A DNA stretch of 36,573 nt from Clostridia bacterium. Lineage in GTDB: Bacteria > Bacillota > Clostridia > Oscillospirales > Acutalibacteraceae. The DNA lies in contig JAUNIE010000008.1 of NCBI GenBank assembly GCA_030523605.1, positions 1 to 36,573 on the forward strand. Direction: 5' to 3'. Both the position numbers and the translations under genes were made by a program. The notes below the pieces were generated by a model that did not search any database, was not told where the DNA came from, and was given only the letters and a program-made list of their open reading frames with translations. This document shows positions 7,371 to 16,429 of this stretch, one piece after another (position 1 is the first letter of the stretch; the number at the start of each line of letters is the position of its first letter).

Positions 7371-10103
7371 ATGAATAAAAAAAGATTTTTAGCAAGTTTT
7401 TTAAGTGTGGCAATGCTTTGTTCACCACTTCAAGGTTCAGATGCTTATTCCGCAAAGAGTGATTCAAATCAAGGCGTAAACACAGCAGCTAAAGTGGCTA
7501 TGGGTGTTGGCATTGGAGTTGCCGGATTGGCTGTATTGCTCGGAGTGCCACTTCTTTATTGGGGGCTTTCAAAAGATAATTCCGAAAACAAAAATCAGGA
7601 GGATAATTCTGTTTCGGATAATGGCGGTGCTGTAACAGACAACTCCGGAAATACTACAGTAAATTCGGACCCAAAAGGTACACCAAAAACAAATGTTTCG
7701 CCCGTGACACTACATAAGCCTGTTGAACCTGTGGTACCACCAAAGAAAGTTCCGGTTGGAAAACCAATAAGTGACGCTCAGGCGGATTATAAGAAGAAAA
7801 ATCCCACAAGAGATACATTTTTTGAGGACTATGATTGGTATAAAAGTGGAGAACATGAACTAGGTACTCGAGTCGGTCTGTTTTTGTCTTGTCATTGTAA
7901 GAATGACCCTAAAAAACCATTAGGCAATTCGCCCAAAGCTTGGAAAGACATTCGTCGAGGATTTTTGGTAAAAAAAACTAGCGGTCAAGGTTGGGTCCAT
8001 AGCCAGGATCTTGGCGATGATGTGCCTGATCGTATATTTATCCAGGTAGGCAACAAAGCAGAAGAAAATATAAGTTATAGACAACTGCATTCGCTGTTAT
8101 GGTCTGAAATAAGTGGCCATGGTGGATTAACCCAATTTTTGCGTGAGCATCATGATGATATTAAAGGCGACTTTTTAAATGAATTAATTAATATTGGGTA
8201 TGCTGATGCCGTAAATAACGCTTTTCCGGGGCGTTTTCAGAGCCAGTCTGATAAATCAGGGCCTCAGGTAAAACCTGTTGATGTAAGTACCGGTACGCAA
8301 GGCGGTAGCACAGGTTCGGGTGTTGTCTCTGGACCTGATGTGGTAACTCATGAGCCGGTAGCTCCGGAAGCTTATTATGATGATTATGAGGATACCTTAA
8401 CACTTGACGACATAGATCCCGTCAAGCACCCTGAGATATGTTCGTTTATGAGAAAAGCGGACATTGGAGGCGGATACATGCAGAAGTTTAGGTATATGAC
8501 ACAGCGTAACGGCCAATGTGCAACAAATATGACGGGTTATGGACATGGTATAGCGCATATATTTGCGTATGTCGCCGATGAAATTAACAATAGATTGCTT
8601 AAGGCAAATCCTGAACTTAGAAAACGTAGCGTGCGTATATATAAAGGTGAAATACCAGCTTCTTCGGCTCTAACTTCAGAAAAAGCAGCGGGTACATTCG
8701 AAAAAGAAGATGGTGCCAATGTTGTTGAAAAGTTGGAAAAATTAAGGGCCCAAGGATGTAAGCATCTGGCAATTATTGATCCGGCGAATGCTCATGATCC
8801 CGGAGGCGCACCCGGAGGTGCTTTAACACTTGAAGAAACAATTTGTGGTGAATCTACGTTACACACAATTATAGCAAGTAGTTTATGCCGCCCATATTAT
8901 CAGCAGTATGATAGTAGTAATTACGATCCCCACAATTTGCTCGTTGCCAGGAATGTGTTTTTCTATGGTAGCAGGCAGCTGGTAAAAGGTTATAACCGCA
9001 GACAAGGAGTTCATCCTGTGTTGTTAAATTGTGCAAACTTTATAGTTTCTCCCGAAAGTGGTGATATTTTTGCAGATGTTTTTGTAACTGCAGCCCCGGA
9101 TGGAGCTCAATCGGGTAAAAATACTGTGGATGAAACTACTTTCAAAAAGTGGGTGAAACAGCAAGCTCTTGCAGCCAAAGAATTGGGTATTGATGGTATA
9201 GTAGTTACACAAGTTGGAGTTGGTGCATTTAGATCATTTAAACCGGAATGGTTTAATAAGGGTGGACTGTTTGAGCAAACCTGGAAAAAGTATGCTCCTG
9301 AAATACATGTTATTGTTTTGGATACTCCCGAAAGATACGATGCAACGCTTGAGGATGCTACGGCATACTTAGATAATCTTACGCAAGTGATTGAAAATCA
9401 AAAACAAGTACCGGGGACGGACGTAGCTGGTTTAGAGAAAGTGCAAGAAACTATAGCACAAGCTAAAAAGGATGTTATAAGAGATGCTGACCCGTTGAAG
9501 AAAGCAGTAAGCAAAATGGTATTTGCTAAGTCTGCAGAAGAAGAAAAACTCCTTTCTAGTGGCCACAGGACAGCGAATACCTTGGACGTGTTGCTTGATA
9601 GCACTGTCGATGTGGGTGGTGTTAGAGTTGATTTGAGTGCTATTGTAAAGCATGTTCAGCCCGGTAAAACCACAGGCAAAAATGTTGCTGCTTGCTACTA
9701 CGGTGCGGGGGCTATAAAGTCTTTCATTGAAGATGCGGCGAACGCCTACAAACCCCTCACGTGGAGGAATAGTAATAACTATATTTGGCATCAATATAGC
9801 CAGAAAAATCCAAAAAATAACGGATATAGGTTTAGCGAACCTACTAATTCCCTTGATTTACAGGGAATACTAAAACGCTTTGTGGAATTTAACGGCAAAA
9901 TGTATGAAGCTGAGCTAAAGTATGCAGCGGATGGAAAATCGCAATATGTTTCGTTGTTGGATGGGGGCAAAGATGTTTGCCATATAGCATACGCAAATAG
10001 CGATGATAGTTATTATGGTCAATGGGCAGGAAATACTGGCTGGTCAACTATTGTATGCGATACGTCAACTCGTGAATGGAAAATTAAGAGTAGTGCATAT
10101 TAA
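7371..10103 (+). CDS. Exported multidomain protein with PARG-like macrodomain
   Basis: 910 residues, ATG with GGGGG site. Residues 1-26 are a signal peptide; residues 43-65 are a second, glycine-rich hydrophobic segment (GVGIGVAGLAVLLGVPLLY). A Ser/Asn/Pro linker runs to about 130, then an unrecognised domain (130-290) and another linker (290-335). Residues about 410-655 resemble microbial PARG (DUF2263): DPANAHDPGGAPGGALTLEE with GG at 478-479 and 482-483 and Glu488-Glu489 (family form N-PGG-GA-QEE), VTAAPDG at 572-578, and GVGAFR at 616-621 (family GCGVFxND). The expected Gln of QEE is Leu487; the two Glu remain. A helical linker and an unknown C-terminal domain (about 750-910) follow. Predicted role: removal or binding of ADP-ribose on host targets. 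Monocistronic. Confidence 0.7.
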   Translation: MNKKRFLASFLSVAMLCSPLQGSDAYSAKSDSNQGVNTAAKVAMGVGIGVAGLAVLLGVPLLYWGLSKDNSENKNQEDNSVSDNGGAVTDNSGNTTVNSDPKGTPKTNVSPVTLHKPVEPVVPPKKVPVGKPISDAQADYKKKNPTRDTFFEDYDWYKSGEHELGTRVGLFLSCHCKNDPKKPLGNSPKAWKDIRRGFLVKKTSGQGWVHSQDLGDDVPDRIFIQVGNKAEENISYRQLHSLLWSEISGHGGLTQFLREHHDDIKGDFLNELINIGYADAVNNAFPGRFQSQSDKSGPQVKPVDVSTGTQGGSTGSGVVSGPDVVTHEPVAPEAYYDDYEDTLTLDDIDPVKHPEICSFMRKADIGGGYMQKFRYMTQRNGQCATNMTGYGHGIAHIFAYVADEINNRLLKANPELRKRSVRIYKGEIPASSALTSEKAAGTFEKEDGANVVEKLEKLRAQGCKHLAIIDPANAHDPGGAPGGALTLEETICGESTLHTIIASSLCRPYYQQYDSSNYDPHNLLVARNVFFYGSRQLVKGYNRRQGVHPVLLNCANFIVSPESGDIFADVFVTAAPDGAQSGKNTVDETTFKKWVKQQALAAKELGIDGIVVTQVGVGAFRSFKPEWFNKGGLFEQTWKKYAPEIHVIVLDTPERYDATLEDATAYLDNLTQVIENQKQVPGTDVAGLEKVQETIAQAKKDVIRDADPLKKAVSKMVFAKSAEEEKLLSSGHRTANTLDVLLDSTVDVGGVRVDLSAIVKHVQPGKTTGKNVAACYYGAGAIKSFIEDAANAYKPLTWRNSNNYIWHQYSQKNPKNNGYRFSEPTNSLDLQGILKRFVEFNGKMYEAELKYAADGKSQYVSLLDGGKDVCHIAYANSDDSYYGQWAGNTGWSTIVCDTSTREWKIKSSAY

Positions 10104-10125
10104 AACTTTTGCCCATAAATATAAC

Positions 10126-10153
10126 CCCCGTGCTTTTGCACGGGGCCTTTTAA
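10126..10153 (+). terminator. Terminator of the macrodomain gene
   Basis: Perfect 8-bp stem CCCCGTGC/GCACGGGG, loop TTTT, then CCTTTTAATTTTT. Confidence 0.85.
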
Positions 10154-10171
10154 TTTTTATTTATATTTTTA

Positions 10172-10208
10172 AAAACAAAAAATCTACCCTTTGCAGAGTA
10201 GGTTTTTC
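10172..10208 (-). terminator. Terminator of the 5S rRNA
   Basis: Read on the minus strand: a stem around CCTACTCT and AGGGTAGA with one mismatch, then TTTTTTGTTTTT. It sits about 40 bases downstream of the 5S 3' end. Confidence 0.7.
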
Positions 10209-10244
10209 ATAATATAATTTATTTAAAGGAGTGGTAATTTATGA

Positions 10245-10361
10245 CGTTGGCATCTCCCTATTTTCCCAAGCCGTCACCAGCTAAGTATCTTTGGCACCAC
10301 CGAGCTTAACTACCGTGTTCGAGATGGGAACGGGTGTACCCTCGGCGTCATCGACACCAAC
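10245..10361 (-). rRNA. rrf: 5S ribosomal RNA, isolated
   Basis: On the minus strand the 117-nt segment contains the diagnostic 5S core ACCCGTTCCCATCTCGAACA followed by CGGTAGTTAAGCTC. Helix I pairs GTTGGTGTC at the 5' end with GATGCCAAC at the 3' end over nine positions. No 16S or 23S sequence lies on either side: the neighbours are the macrodomain gene and a Nif11-like gene. It has its own promoter and terminator, so it is a stand-alone transcription unit. It supplies the 5S of the large ribosomal subunit. Confidence 0.95.
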
Positions 10362-10368
10362 AATATTA

Positions 10369-10397
10369 ATTCTACAGTATTTAAATACTTTTGTCAA
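10369..10397 (-). promoter_or_regulatory. Promoter of the 5S rRNA gene
   Basis: Minus strand TTGACA (10397-10392), 17-bp spacer, TAGAAT (10374-10369). The predicted start, about 7 bases further, coincides with the first base of the 5S. Confidence 0.85.
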
Positions 10398-10443
10398 CAC
10401 TTTTTCGGAAAAAAGTTTATGTTTATAGCATTAAATAAAAAAC

Positions 10444-10472
10444 TTGACAAATTAAAAACAACATAGTATAGT
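10444..10472 (+). promoter_or_regulatory. Promoter of the Nif11-like gene at 10505
   Basis: TTGACA 10444-10449, 17-bp spacer, TATAGT 10467-10472. It is divergent from the 5S promoter, with the two -35 boxes only 46 bases apart. Confidence 0.8.
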
Positions 10473-10504
10473 TTGTTTAAAAATTAAACCAAGGAGTGTT
10501 TTAT

Positions 10505-10888
10505 ATGGATAAGGAGATTTTAACAGCATTGGAGGACAATGAATTTGCGGAAAAAATTTTGGATTGTATCAGTCCTGAGGAGGTTCAAGGGTACTTTGAG
10601 GAAATGGGGATCAATGTTACCGATGAAGATGCCAATGTGATACTGTGTTCGGTTTACGGTATCGAGGGCGAAGCGGCATTTGCAAACGATTACGATCTGG
10701 AACTTGTTGCCGGCGGCAAGTCTGACGATGAGAACAAGCCTCCAAAAGGTGCTGATAGTGATGTTGTTGAGGTTCTTATGAATTCGGTAGGTGCCGAAAA
10801 GCTTGCCAAAAAAATGAACGAAAAAGATAAATGTAATCAGATTGCAATTAGATACGGAGCTCCAAAAATTGAAAAAACAGATAAATAA
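10505..10888 (+). CDS. Nif11-like leader peptide protein
   Basis: 127 residues from ATG 10505, with AAGGAG at 10491-10496 well spaced; a GTG at 10496 would overlap that site. The first 70 residues follow the Nif11-like leader plan: an amphipathic start (ALEDNEFAEKIL), the SPEEVQGYFEEMGINVTDED core, and a terminal DLELVAGG double-glycine cleavage site at residues 64-71. The 56-residue cargo (KSDDENKPPKG onward) is hydrophilic and charged with one Cys, so it is not a usual lanthipeptide core. No modification or export gene is adjacent. Probably exported by a C39-peptidase transporter encoded elsewhere; its function is unknown. Confidence 0.75.
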   Translation: MDKEILTALEDNEFAEKILDCISPEEVQGYFEEMGINVTDEDANVILCSVYGIEGEAAFANDYDLELVAGGKSDDENKPPKGADSDVVEVLMNSVGAEKLAKKMNEKDKCNQIAIRYGAPKIEKTDK

Positions 10889-10914
10889 ATTAGTATAATA
10901 AACACAAATTGAAT

Positions 10915-10940
10915 TGCACATAGTTTTATGTGCATTTTTT
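10915..10940 (+). terminator. Terminator of the Nif11-like gene
   Basis: Perfect 8-bp stem TGCACATA/TATGTGCA, loop GTTT, tail TTTTTT. Confidence 0.85.
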
Positions 10941-11243
10941 CTTGAAAAATTAATAAAAAAATTGTTCGATTTACGCTCATCTTATGGTATGATTATAAGG
11001 AAAGGTTATCGAATTTTGCATTTACCTTCTCAAACGTGAAAAATTCACTATAAAAAATGTCGTATAACATAATTTTTATGTAAAAGTCTGTTTGTTAAGA
11101 GAGTTTTCCACCCAAAATGTTGAAAACCATGTGGAAAATGAGGAAAACTTTTTGAAAAATAATTTTTATAAACGGCATGAACACTTTTATTTTTGAGTTT
11201 TTTGAAATTAAACATTATTTTTGTGGATAAAAAAGGTGATAAA
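10941..11243 (+). other. AT-rich intergenic region with DnaA-box-like cluster
   Basis: No gene is visible. DnaA-box-like 9-mers: TTTTCCACC 11104-11112, TGTTGAAAA 11118-11126, TGTGGAAAA 11130-11138 and a perfect inverse consensus TGTGGATAA 11222-11230. TTTTCCAC and GTGGAAAA also form an inverted repeat. AT-rich DNA follows (11150-11220). A small hairpin GTGAA/TTCAC lies at 11036-11048. I find no convincing promoter for dut here beyond a TATGAT at 10988. It could be a DnaA-controlled promoter or a replication origin; see findings. Confidence 0.4.
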
Positions 11244-11705
11244 GTGGAAAATGAAAATCAGTATTTAAAAACATTAAATTTTGTTAAACTCTCGGAGGAC
11301 GCAATTATCCCGAAACGTGCGACAAATGGCTCTGCAGGACTTGATTTGTGTGCGTGCATAAAAGAAGATGTATTGTTAAAAGCGGGTGAAAGAACGCTTA
11401 TTCACACAGGACTTGCGGTGGGTTTGCCGAGTCATGAGTTTGTTGCGCTAGTATTCGCCAGAAGCGGGCTTGCAATCAAGCATGGCATTACCCTTTCGAA
11501 CAGTGTCGGAGTTATAGACAGCGATTACAGAGGAGAAATTTGTGTTGGGCTTTGTAATTTGGGCTCTGAGGACTATACCATCACCCCTGGCGAAAGAATT
11601 GCTCAGCTGGTTATTATGCGTGTTGAAACCCCGACGCCTACTGAAGTTGCCACGCTTGATGAAACCGTTCGTGGGAGTGGCGGATTTGGGTCAACGGGAA
11701 AATAA
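11244..11705 (+). CDS. dut: dUTP diphosphatase
   Basis: About 153 residues. It hydrolyses dUTP to dUMP and pyrophosphate, keeping uracil out of DNA and feeding dTMP synthesis. All five motifs of the trimeric family are present: AGLDLCA (I), ARSGLA (II), GVIDSDYRGEI (III), GERIAQLVI (IV) and RGSGGFGSTG (V), the last closing the active site of the next subunit. The GTG at 11244 is preferred since AAAGGTG at 11233-11239 is well placed and the length is then normal; TTG 11193 and GTG 11223 are alternatives without a site. Only 36 bases separate it from mreB, so it probably heads the cell-shape operon. Confidence 0.93.
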   Translation: MENENQYLKTLNFVKLSEDAIIPKRATNGSAGLDLCACIKEDVLLKAGERTLIHTGLAVGLPSHEFVALVFARSGLAIKHGITLSNSVGVIDSDYRGEICVGLCNLGSEDYTITPGERIAQLVIMRVETPTPTEVATLDETVRGSGGFGSTGK

Positions 11706-11741
11706 ATTTTTGATTAATAAATTTTAGGAGGAGATTAATAT

Positions 11742-12752
11742 ATGTTTTCAAAAGAAATAGGGATAGACCTTGGCACAGCAAATACACTTGTATTTCTAAA
11801 AGGGAAAGGAATTATAGCAAGAGAGCCTTCCGTGGTTGCGATTGATACAAAGAACGATGCGGTTCTGGCTGTGGGGGAACAAGCCAAAGAAATGGTCGGG
11901 CGCACACCTGGTTCAATCGTTGCCGTAAGGCCGCTTAAAGACGGAGTTATTGCGGATTTCGATATCACCGCAGCTATGTTAAAATACTTTATTAAAAAAT
12001 CTGTCAGAAGTTTGTTTTTCAGCAAACCAAAGGTTGTAATATGCATTCCTTCGGGCGTTACGGAGGTTGAACGTAGGGCGGTTGAAGATTCCGCAAAGCA
12101 AGCCGGAGCAGGGATTGTCCAGCTCATCGAAGAACCCATGGCAGCTGCGATAGGTGCTGGATTGCCTGTTTCTGAACCTACCGGCAGTATGGTAGTGGAC
12201 ATCGGTGGAGGTACTTCAGAAGTTGCGGTAATTTCGCTCGGTGATATTGTTACAGCCACGTCAGAGCGTGTTGCGGGCGATAAATTCGATGAAGCTATAG
12301 TTTCATACGTTAAGCGTAAATATAATCTTCTAATCGGCGAAAGAACGGCGGAAAACGTTAAGATTAGTATAGGTTCGGCGGTTCCGTATGAAGATGAAGG
12401 CGAAATGGAGATAAAAGGGCGCAACTTGCTTGACGGTTTGCCGAAAAATATTAAAATCACGGCAGAAGAAGTCAGAGAGGCGCTTTCGGATCCTCTGAAC
12501 TGCATAGTAAATGCGGTAAAATTGACGCTTGAAAACACACCGCCCGAACTTTCAGCGGATATAATCGACAGAGGAATTATGCTCACCGGCGGCGGAGCTC
12601 TACTCCGTGGCATTGATAAGCTTATTGCCGAGAATACACATATTCCTGTTTATATAGCCGAGCGTCCGCTTGACTGCGTTGTTGACGGTACCGGTAAATG
12701 TTTGGGTGTTCGTGTTCCAAAAGAAAAAAATAAATCTAAAAATAAGCGCTGA
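11742..12752 (+). CDS. mreB: Rod-shape actin homolog MreB
   Basis: 336 residues, the normal length. MreB forms membrane-bound ATP-dependent filaments that guide lateral peptidoglycan synthesis. Seen: phosphate-1 loop [12 protein letters not shown] (residues 7-18), [11 protein letters not shown], phosphate-2 motif [15 protein letters not shown] and the adenosine motif [12 protein letters not shown] near the C-terminus. The N-terminal FSKEIG suits membrane attachment. A strong AGGAGGAG site precedes the ATG. mreC follows after 25 bases. Confidence 0.97.
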   Translation: MFSKEIGIDLGTANTLVFLKGKGIIAREPSVVAIDTKNDAVLAVGEQAKEMVGRTPGSIVAVRPLKDGVIADFDITAAMLKYFIKKSVRSLFFSKPKVVICIPSGVTEVERRAVEDSAKQAGAGIVQLIEEPMAAAIGAGLPVSEPTGSMVVDIGGGTSEVAVISLGDIVTATSERVAGDKFDEAIVSYVKRKYNLLIGERTAENVKISIGSAVPYEDEGEMEIKGRNLLDGLPKNIKITAEEVREALSDPLNCIVNAVKLTLENTPPELSADIIDRGIMLTGGGALLRGIDKLIAENTHIPVYIAERPLDCVVDGTGKCLGVRVPKEKNKSKNKR

Positions 12753-12777
12753 AAATCTCTTTTGAGGTGTTTGAAAA

Positions 12778-13650
12778 TTGAAAAGCTTTTTTAAAAGTGC
12801 GCCATTTAAACTTATTTTGAGCGTTGTTACGATTTTGTTCATAGTTTTTGCGTATACAAAAATTTTCCCCGATGATAATTTTATTGAAAGAGGGATTTCT
12901 TATCTTACTGTGCATTTTCAGAGGGGAATTGCGTGGGTTTTCGATAAATCCGGCGATTATACGCATGAATTTCAAGAAAAAGAAGAGCTTCAAAACGAAA
13001 ACGAAAGATTACAAAGTGAAATAAGCAGACTTCGTGATAAAACAGCTGATTATTACGACCTTAAAGAGGAAAACGAAAGCCTTAAAAAGCTTTATGATAT
13101 GAAAGATCCCGATGATGGGCTGAGCTTTGTCAAAGCGACTGTTATCGGTAAAAGCGACAGCCTTGATAGCGGTAATTTTGTTGTTGACCGAGGCGCTGAT
13201 GATGGTATTTCTGTAGGGGATGCCGTTATAACCGAAAAAGGTTTTGTGGGAAGCGTGTGTAAAGTAAGCGCTTGCTCGAGCTGCGTTAGGACGGTTTTGT
13301 CAGCCGATTGCAAAGTCGGAGTTATAGGTGTGGAATCTAGGGAAAACGGAGTTTTAAGCGGAAACTTAAATTTTGCCAAAGATGGGCTTACACGCATGGC
13401 ATTCATATCTGCACAAAGCCCGATTAAAATCGGTGAAATGATTGTAACCGAAGGTATTGGCGGAATGTACCCGAAAAATCTCAAAATAGGCAAAGTTACA
13501 AAAACCTCATATGATGACCATGATTCGTTTTATTACGCTGTTGTAGAGCCGTTCCAGAGCGTTAAAGATGTGAAAAACGTTTATGTTATAAACAATTTTA
13601 GAAATAAGGGCAAAATTGAGATTTTGAATTCGGAAGACACAGAAAAATAA
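12778..13650 (+). CDS. mreC: Rod-shape protein MreC
   Basis: 290 residues, TTG start supported by GAGGTG at 12762-12767. One N-terminal membrane helix (about residues 10-27), a coiled coil (about 60-105, ELQNENERLQSEISRLRDK), then the two-lobed beta domain with ATVIGKSDS, FVVDRGADDGISVGDAV and VGSVCKV motifs. MreC works outside the membrane, joining MreB filaments through MreD to PBP2 and activating it. Immediately followed by mreD. Confidence 0.93.
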   Translation: MKSFFKSAPFKLILSVVTILFIVFAYTKIFPDDNFIERGISYLTVHFQRGIAWVFDKSGDYTHEFQEKEELQNENERLQSEISRLRDKTADYYDLKEENESLKKLYDMKDPDDGLSFVKATVIGKSDSLDSGNFVVDRGADDGISVGDAVITEKGFVGSVCKVSACSSCVRTVLSADCKVGVIGVESRENGVLSGNLNFAKDGLTRMAFISAQSPIKIGEMIVTEGIGGMYPKNLKIGKVTKTSYDDHDSFYYAVVEPFQSVKDVKNVYVINNFRNKGKIEILNSEDTEK

Positions 13651-13666
13651 ATTGGCGGTATTCGAA

Positions 13667-14191
13667 ATGCAAAGAAGCAGAAAAAAAATTTTCACAAGAT
13701 ATGTAATATACATAATCGAACTTCTGTTTGTATTCGCTTTGGAACAAGTTTTGGCTTCAAGGCTTAGTTTTTGCGGGCTTTATATGTTTCTTTTGATACC
13801 GGTATTTGTGAGTATATCGCTTTTCGAGCGTGAAAATACAGGTATGATTTTTGGCATACTTACTGGCGTTTTGATTGATTACGGCTCCGGCTCCGGAATA
13901 GGAATATCGGCGGTGCTTTTTTGCGTAGTGGGATATTTTCTCGGAATGATTTCAAATTATATTTTGAGAGCAAATATTTTGACGGAGATTGTGGTTTCAG
14001 CATTTTTAATTCTGGTTGTCTATAGTTTCGGCACATTTTTTTCGGTGTGGGATTTTAATTCATTCGGTATAATTTGGAAAGAAAATTTTTGGAAAGATTT
14101 GTTGGCATCGGTTTCTGTGTTTGTGCCTGCATTTTACTTTAATCGTGTGATTTCATATCGGTTTGGCGGTGATGAAGAAGTTGTGGACTGA
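13667..14191 (+). CDS. mreD: Rod-shape protein MreD
   Basis: 174 residues with five to six hydrophobic helices and almost no loops, as in MreD. The start at ATG 13667 is preferred because GGCGGT at 13654-13659 acts as ribosome site; the same GGCGGT arrangement precedes mrdA. A TTG at 13652 is possible. The family is recognised from position, size and the EQVLASRLSF to SGIGISAVLF pattern. It is the membrane partner linking MreC and PBP2. Its end overlaps the start of mrdA by 20 bases. Confidence 0.85.
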   Translation: MQRSRKKIFTRYVIYIIELLFVFALEQVLASRLSFCGLYMFLLIPVFVSISLFERENTGMIFGILTGVLIDYGSGSGIGISAVLFCVVGYFLGMISNYILRANILTEIVVSAFLILVVYSFGTFFSVWDFNSFGIIWKENFWKDLLASVSVFVPAFYFNRVISYRFGGDEEVVD

Positions 14192-16148
14192 TAAAAAACG
14201 AACGGGAATAGTATTTGCGTTTATTTTCGTGATTTTCGGGCTGTTTGTTGCACGTTTGGCGGATTGGCAGATAATAAATTACAATTATTATAAAATACGT
14301 GCAAACAGCAGTAATATTTATTTCGTGATGACAGACCCCGTACGAGGCGAGATTCTTGACCGTGACGGAAACGGACTCGTGATTAACGATACGGGATATA
14401 AAGTAGTTCTGGATAGGCTTCTTATTGCCAAAGATGACGAAAACGGTTTAATACTAAGACTTGTAAAAGCTCTTGAAAAATTCGGAAATGACTGGACGGA
14501 TATCTTGCCAATAAAATACGAAAACGGAGAATTTACGTTTTTCGATGGACAGGAGAGCGAAATAAATACATTTAAAAAAGTGATGAAATTTCCGGAAGAT
14601 TGCACCGCTTCGGAGTGTATGGGAAAAATGGTGTCAAAATATAAATTGGATGCATTTTCGCCCGAAGACAGACGAATTATTTGTAGCGTAAAATATAACA
14701 TGGAAAAAAACGGTATATATTTTTCAAGGTCGACGCCGTACATTTTAGCTGACGGAATAAGTAAAGAAACGGTGGTATTTCTTTCGGAGCGTACGGAAGA
14801 ATTTAGAGGAGTTAGGATACAAACTTCAATTGTCAGAAAGTGCGTTGACGGCGAACTTGCACCGCATATTTTGGGGTATACGGGGCTGATGTCAGCAGAG
14901 GAATACGAAACTCATAAGAGCGATTATCCGCTTGATGCAATTATCGGAAAAACCGGTATAGAAGGTGTTTTTGAGAATTTTCTCAGGGGCATAGGCGGAA
15001 AGAGGATGATACAGATTTCCAAGGACGGCGGAATAGTAGATGTTTCTGAGAAAGAGCCTGCGGTTTCGGGTAATACTTTGTTTTTAACGATTTCTTCAAA
15101 GCTCCAAAAGGTTGCAAATGAGTCTTTGGCGGCAAATGTCAAGAAAAGCGGTGTGCGTGATTGCACATCGGGAGCGGTAGTGGCGCTCGATGTCAGAGAT
15201 TTTTCAGTTTTGGCGGCGTCAACATATCCCAGTTACGACCTAGATAAATTTACCCACGATAAATCTTATTATTCAGAACTTTACGCCGATGTATCAAAGC
15301 CGATGCTAAACCGTGCGTTTTCGGGCGCATATGCTCCTGGTTCCGTCTATAAACCGCTTGTGGCCTGTGCTGCGCTTGCAACCGGAAATATTACTCCCGA
15401 AGAAAAAATTCATTGCGGCGGAAGTTTCAATTATTATCACGGCTATAGATTAAAATGTATGGGTGTACATGGTTCTATAAATATTATTACAGCGCTTGCA
15501 AAATCCTGTAACGTGTTTTTTGCGGAGCTTGGACGTAGACTCGGTGCAGAAGCCTTAAAACTCTGGGCGAACAAATTCGGTGTAGGCGTCAAGACAGGTG
15601 TGGAAGTCGGGGAAAGCAGCGGAATTGTTGCAGGACCCGAACACTCCGAAAAAGTAGGGGCAAAATGGTATGAATCAGGTTCGTCGCAGGCGGCGATAGG
15701 GCAGTCGGATAATATGATAACGCCGATTCAGCTGGCTACGTACGTGGCGACTATTGCAAACGGCGGTAGACGTGGCCGGACGCATCTTGTAAAGACGATA
15801 ACCGATTACAGTAGGAACAACGTTATTCGGAATTTTGGATTTGAGCCTGTGGAGAATATAAATATTTCTCCGGAAGATTTAGATGTGGTTAAACGTGGAA
15901 TGCGTGAAGTTGCCGTCAGCGGTACGGCCAGAGATTTTGCGAATTACCCGATAAAAATAGCGGCAAAGACGGGTACGGCACAAAATGCCGGCTCGGATCA
16001 CACTACGTTTGTTTGTTTCGCACCGTATGAGAATCCCGAAATTGCTATTGCTGTGGTGATTGCACACGGAAAAAGCGGAGCGCTTTCCAAAAACGTGGCA
16101 CGAGATATAATGAATAGCTATTTTAATTTGGAGCAAAAGGAAAAATGA
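14172..16148 (+). CDS. mrdA: Penicillin-binding protein 2 (elongasome transpeptidase)
   Basis: 658 residues, a class B PBP that crosslinks lateral wall peptidoglycan. One membrane helix (about residues 12-33) is followed by the pedestal domain with RGEILDRDGNGLV. The transpeptidase domain has SVYK (Ser391 nucleophile, Lys394), SCN (445-447) and KTGTA (from Lys599). Start ATG 14172 lies behind GGCGGTG. Last gene of dut-mreBCD-mrdA; it is not followed by rodA here. No clear terminator follows: the 281-base gap to the next gene holds an 8-bp ATTTATTG/CAATAAAT hairpin without a T run. Confidence 0.95.
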   Translation: MKKLWTDKKRTGIVFAFIFVIFGLFVARLADWQIINYNYYKIRANSSNIYFVMTDPVRGEILDRDGNGLVINDTGYKVVLDRLLIAKDDENGLILRLVKALEKFGNDWTDILPIKYENGEFTFFDGQESEINTFKKVMKFPEDCTASECMGKMVSKYKLDAFSPEDRRIICSVKYNMEKNGIYFSRSTPYILADGISKETVVFLSERTEEFRGVRIQTSIVRKCVDGELAPHILGYTGLMSAEEYETHKSDYPLDAIIGKTGIEGVFENFLRGIGGKRMIQISKDGGIVDVSEKEPAVSGNTLFLTISSKLQKVANESLAANVKKSGVRDCTSGAVVALDVRDFSVLAASTYPSYDLDKFTHDKSYYSELYADVSKPMLNRAFSGAYAPGSVYKPLVACAALATGNITPEEKIHCGGSFNYYHGYRLKCMGVHGSINIITALAKSCNVFFAELGRRLGAEALKLWANKFGVGVKTGVEVGESSGIVAGPEHSEKVGAKWYESGSSQAAIGQSDNMITPIQLATYVATIANGGRRGRTHLVKTITDYSRNNVIRNFGFEPVENINISPEDLDVVKRGMREVAVSGTARDFANYPIKIAAKTGTAQNAGSDHTTFVCFAPYENPEIAIAVVIAHGKSGALSKNVARDIMNSYFNLEQKEK

Positions 16149-16281
16149 GATAAATTAGCAGATACTCACAAAAATATGGTTAAAAAATTGGGATAGCTTT
16201 AACTTGTTTTTAATACGGTAGTAGCATTTCTTAAAAAAACGGGCTATATTTTAAATTTATTGTTAAAGTGAGCAATAAATA

Positions 16282-16310
16282 TTGAAAAATCATTTCTGAT
16301 GTGATATCAT
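16282..16310 (+). promoter_or_regulatory. Promoter of the methylglyoxal-synthase-like gene
   Basis: TTGAAA 16282-16287, 17-bp spacer, TATCAT 16305-16310. The 120-base leader before the ATG is untranslated and holds no riboswitch I recognise. Confidence 0.65.
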
Positions 16311-16429
16311 TGTAACAGTAGGCTTAATTGTTCGTAATCTGAGTTTGAAAAACAGTTGGCTGAAAATTTTACCGAAGTCAGGTAGAGTTTTAGATAGAAA
16401 TTATATAGTTTTGTGGAGGATACCTTATT

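Noticed and set aside
10242..10310. Small plus-strand ORF beginning at an ATG behind AAAGGAG
   Set aside because: It runs antisense through the 5S rRNA; the sequence is explained by conserved rRNA, so the apparent ribosome site is chance.
11735..12613. Long minus-strand ORF of 292 codons
   Set aside because: It is antisense to mreB, Ser/Pro-rich as expected of a shadow frame, with no ribosome site.
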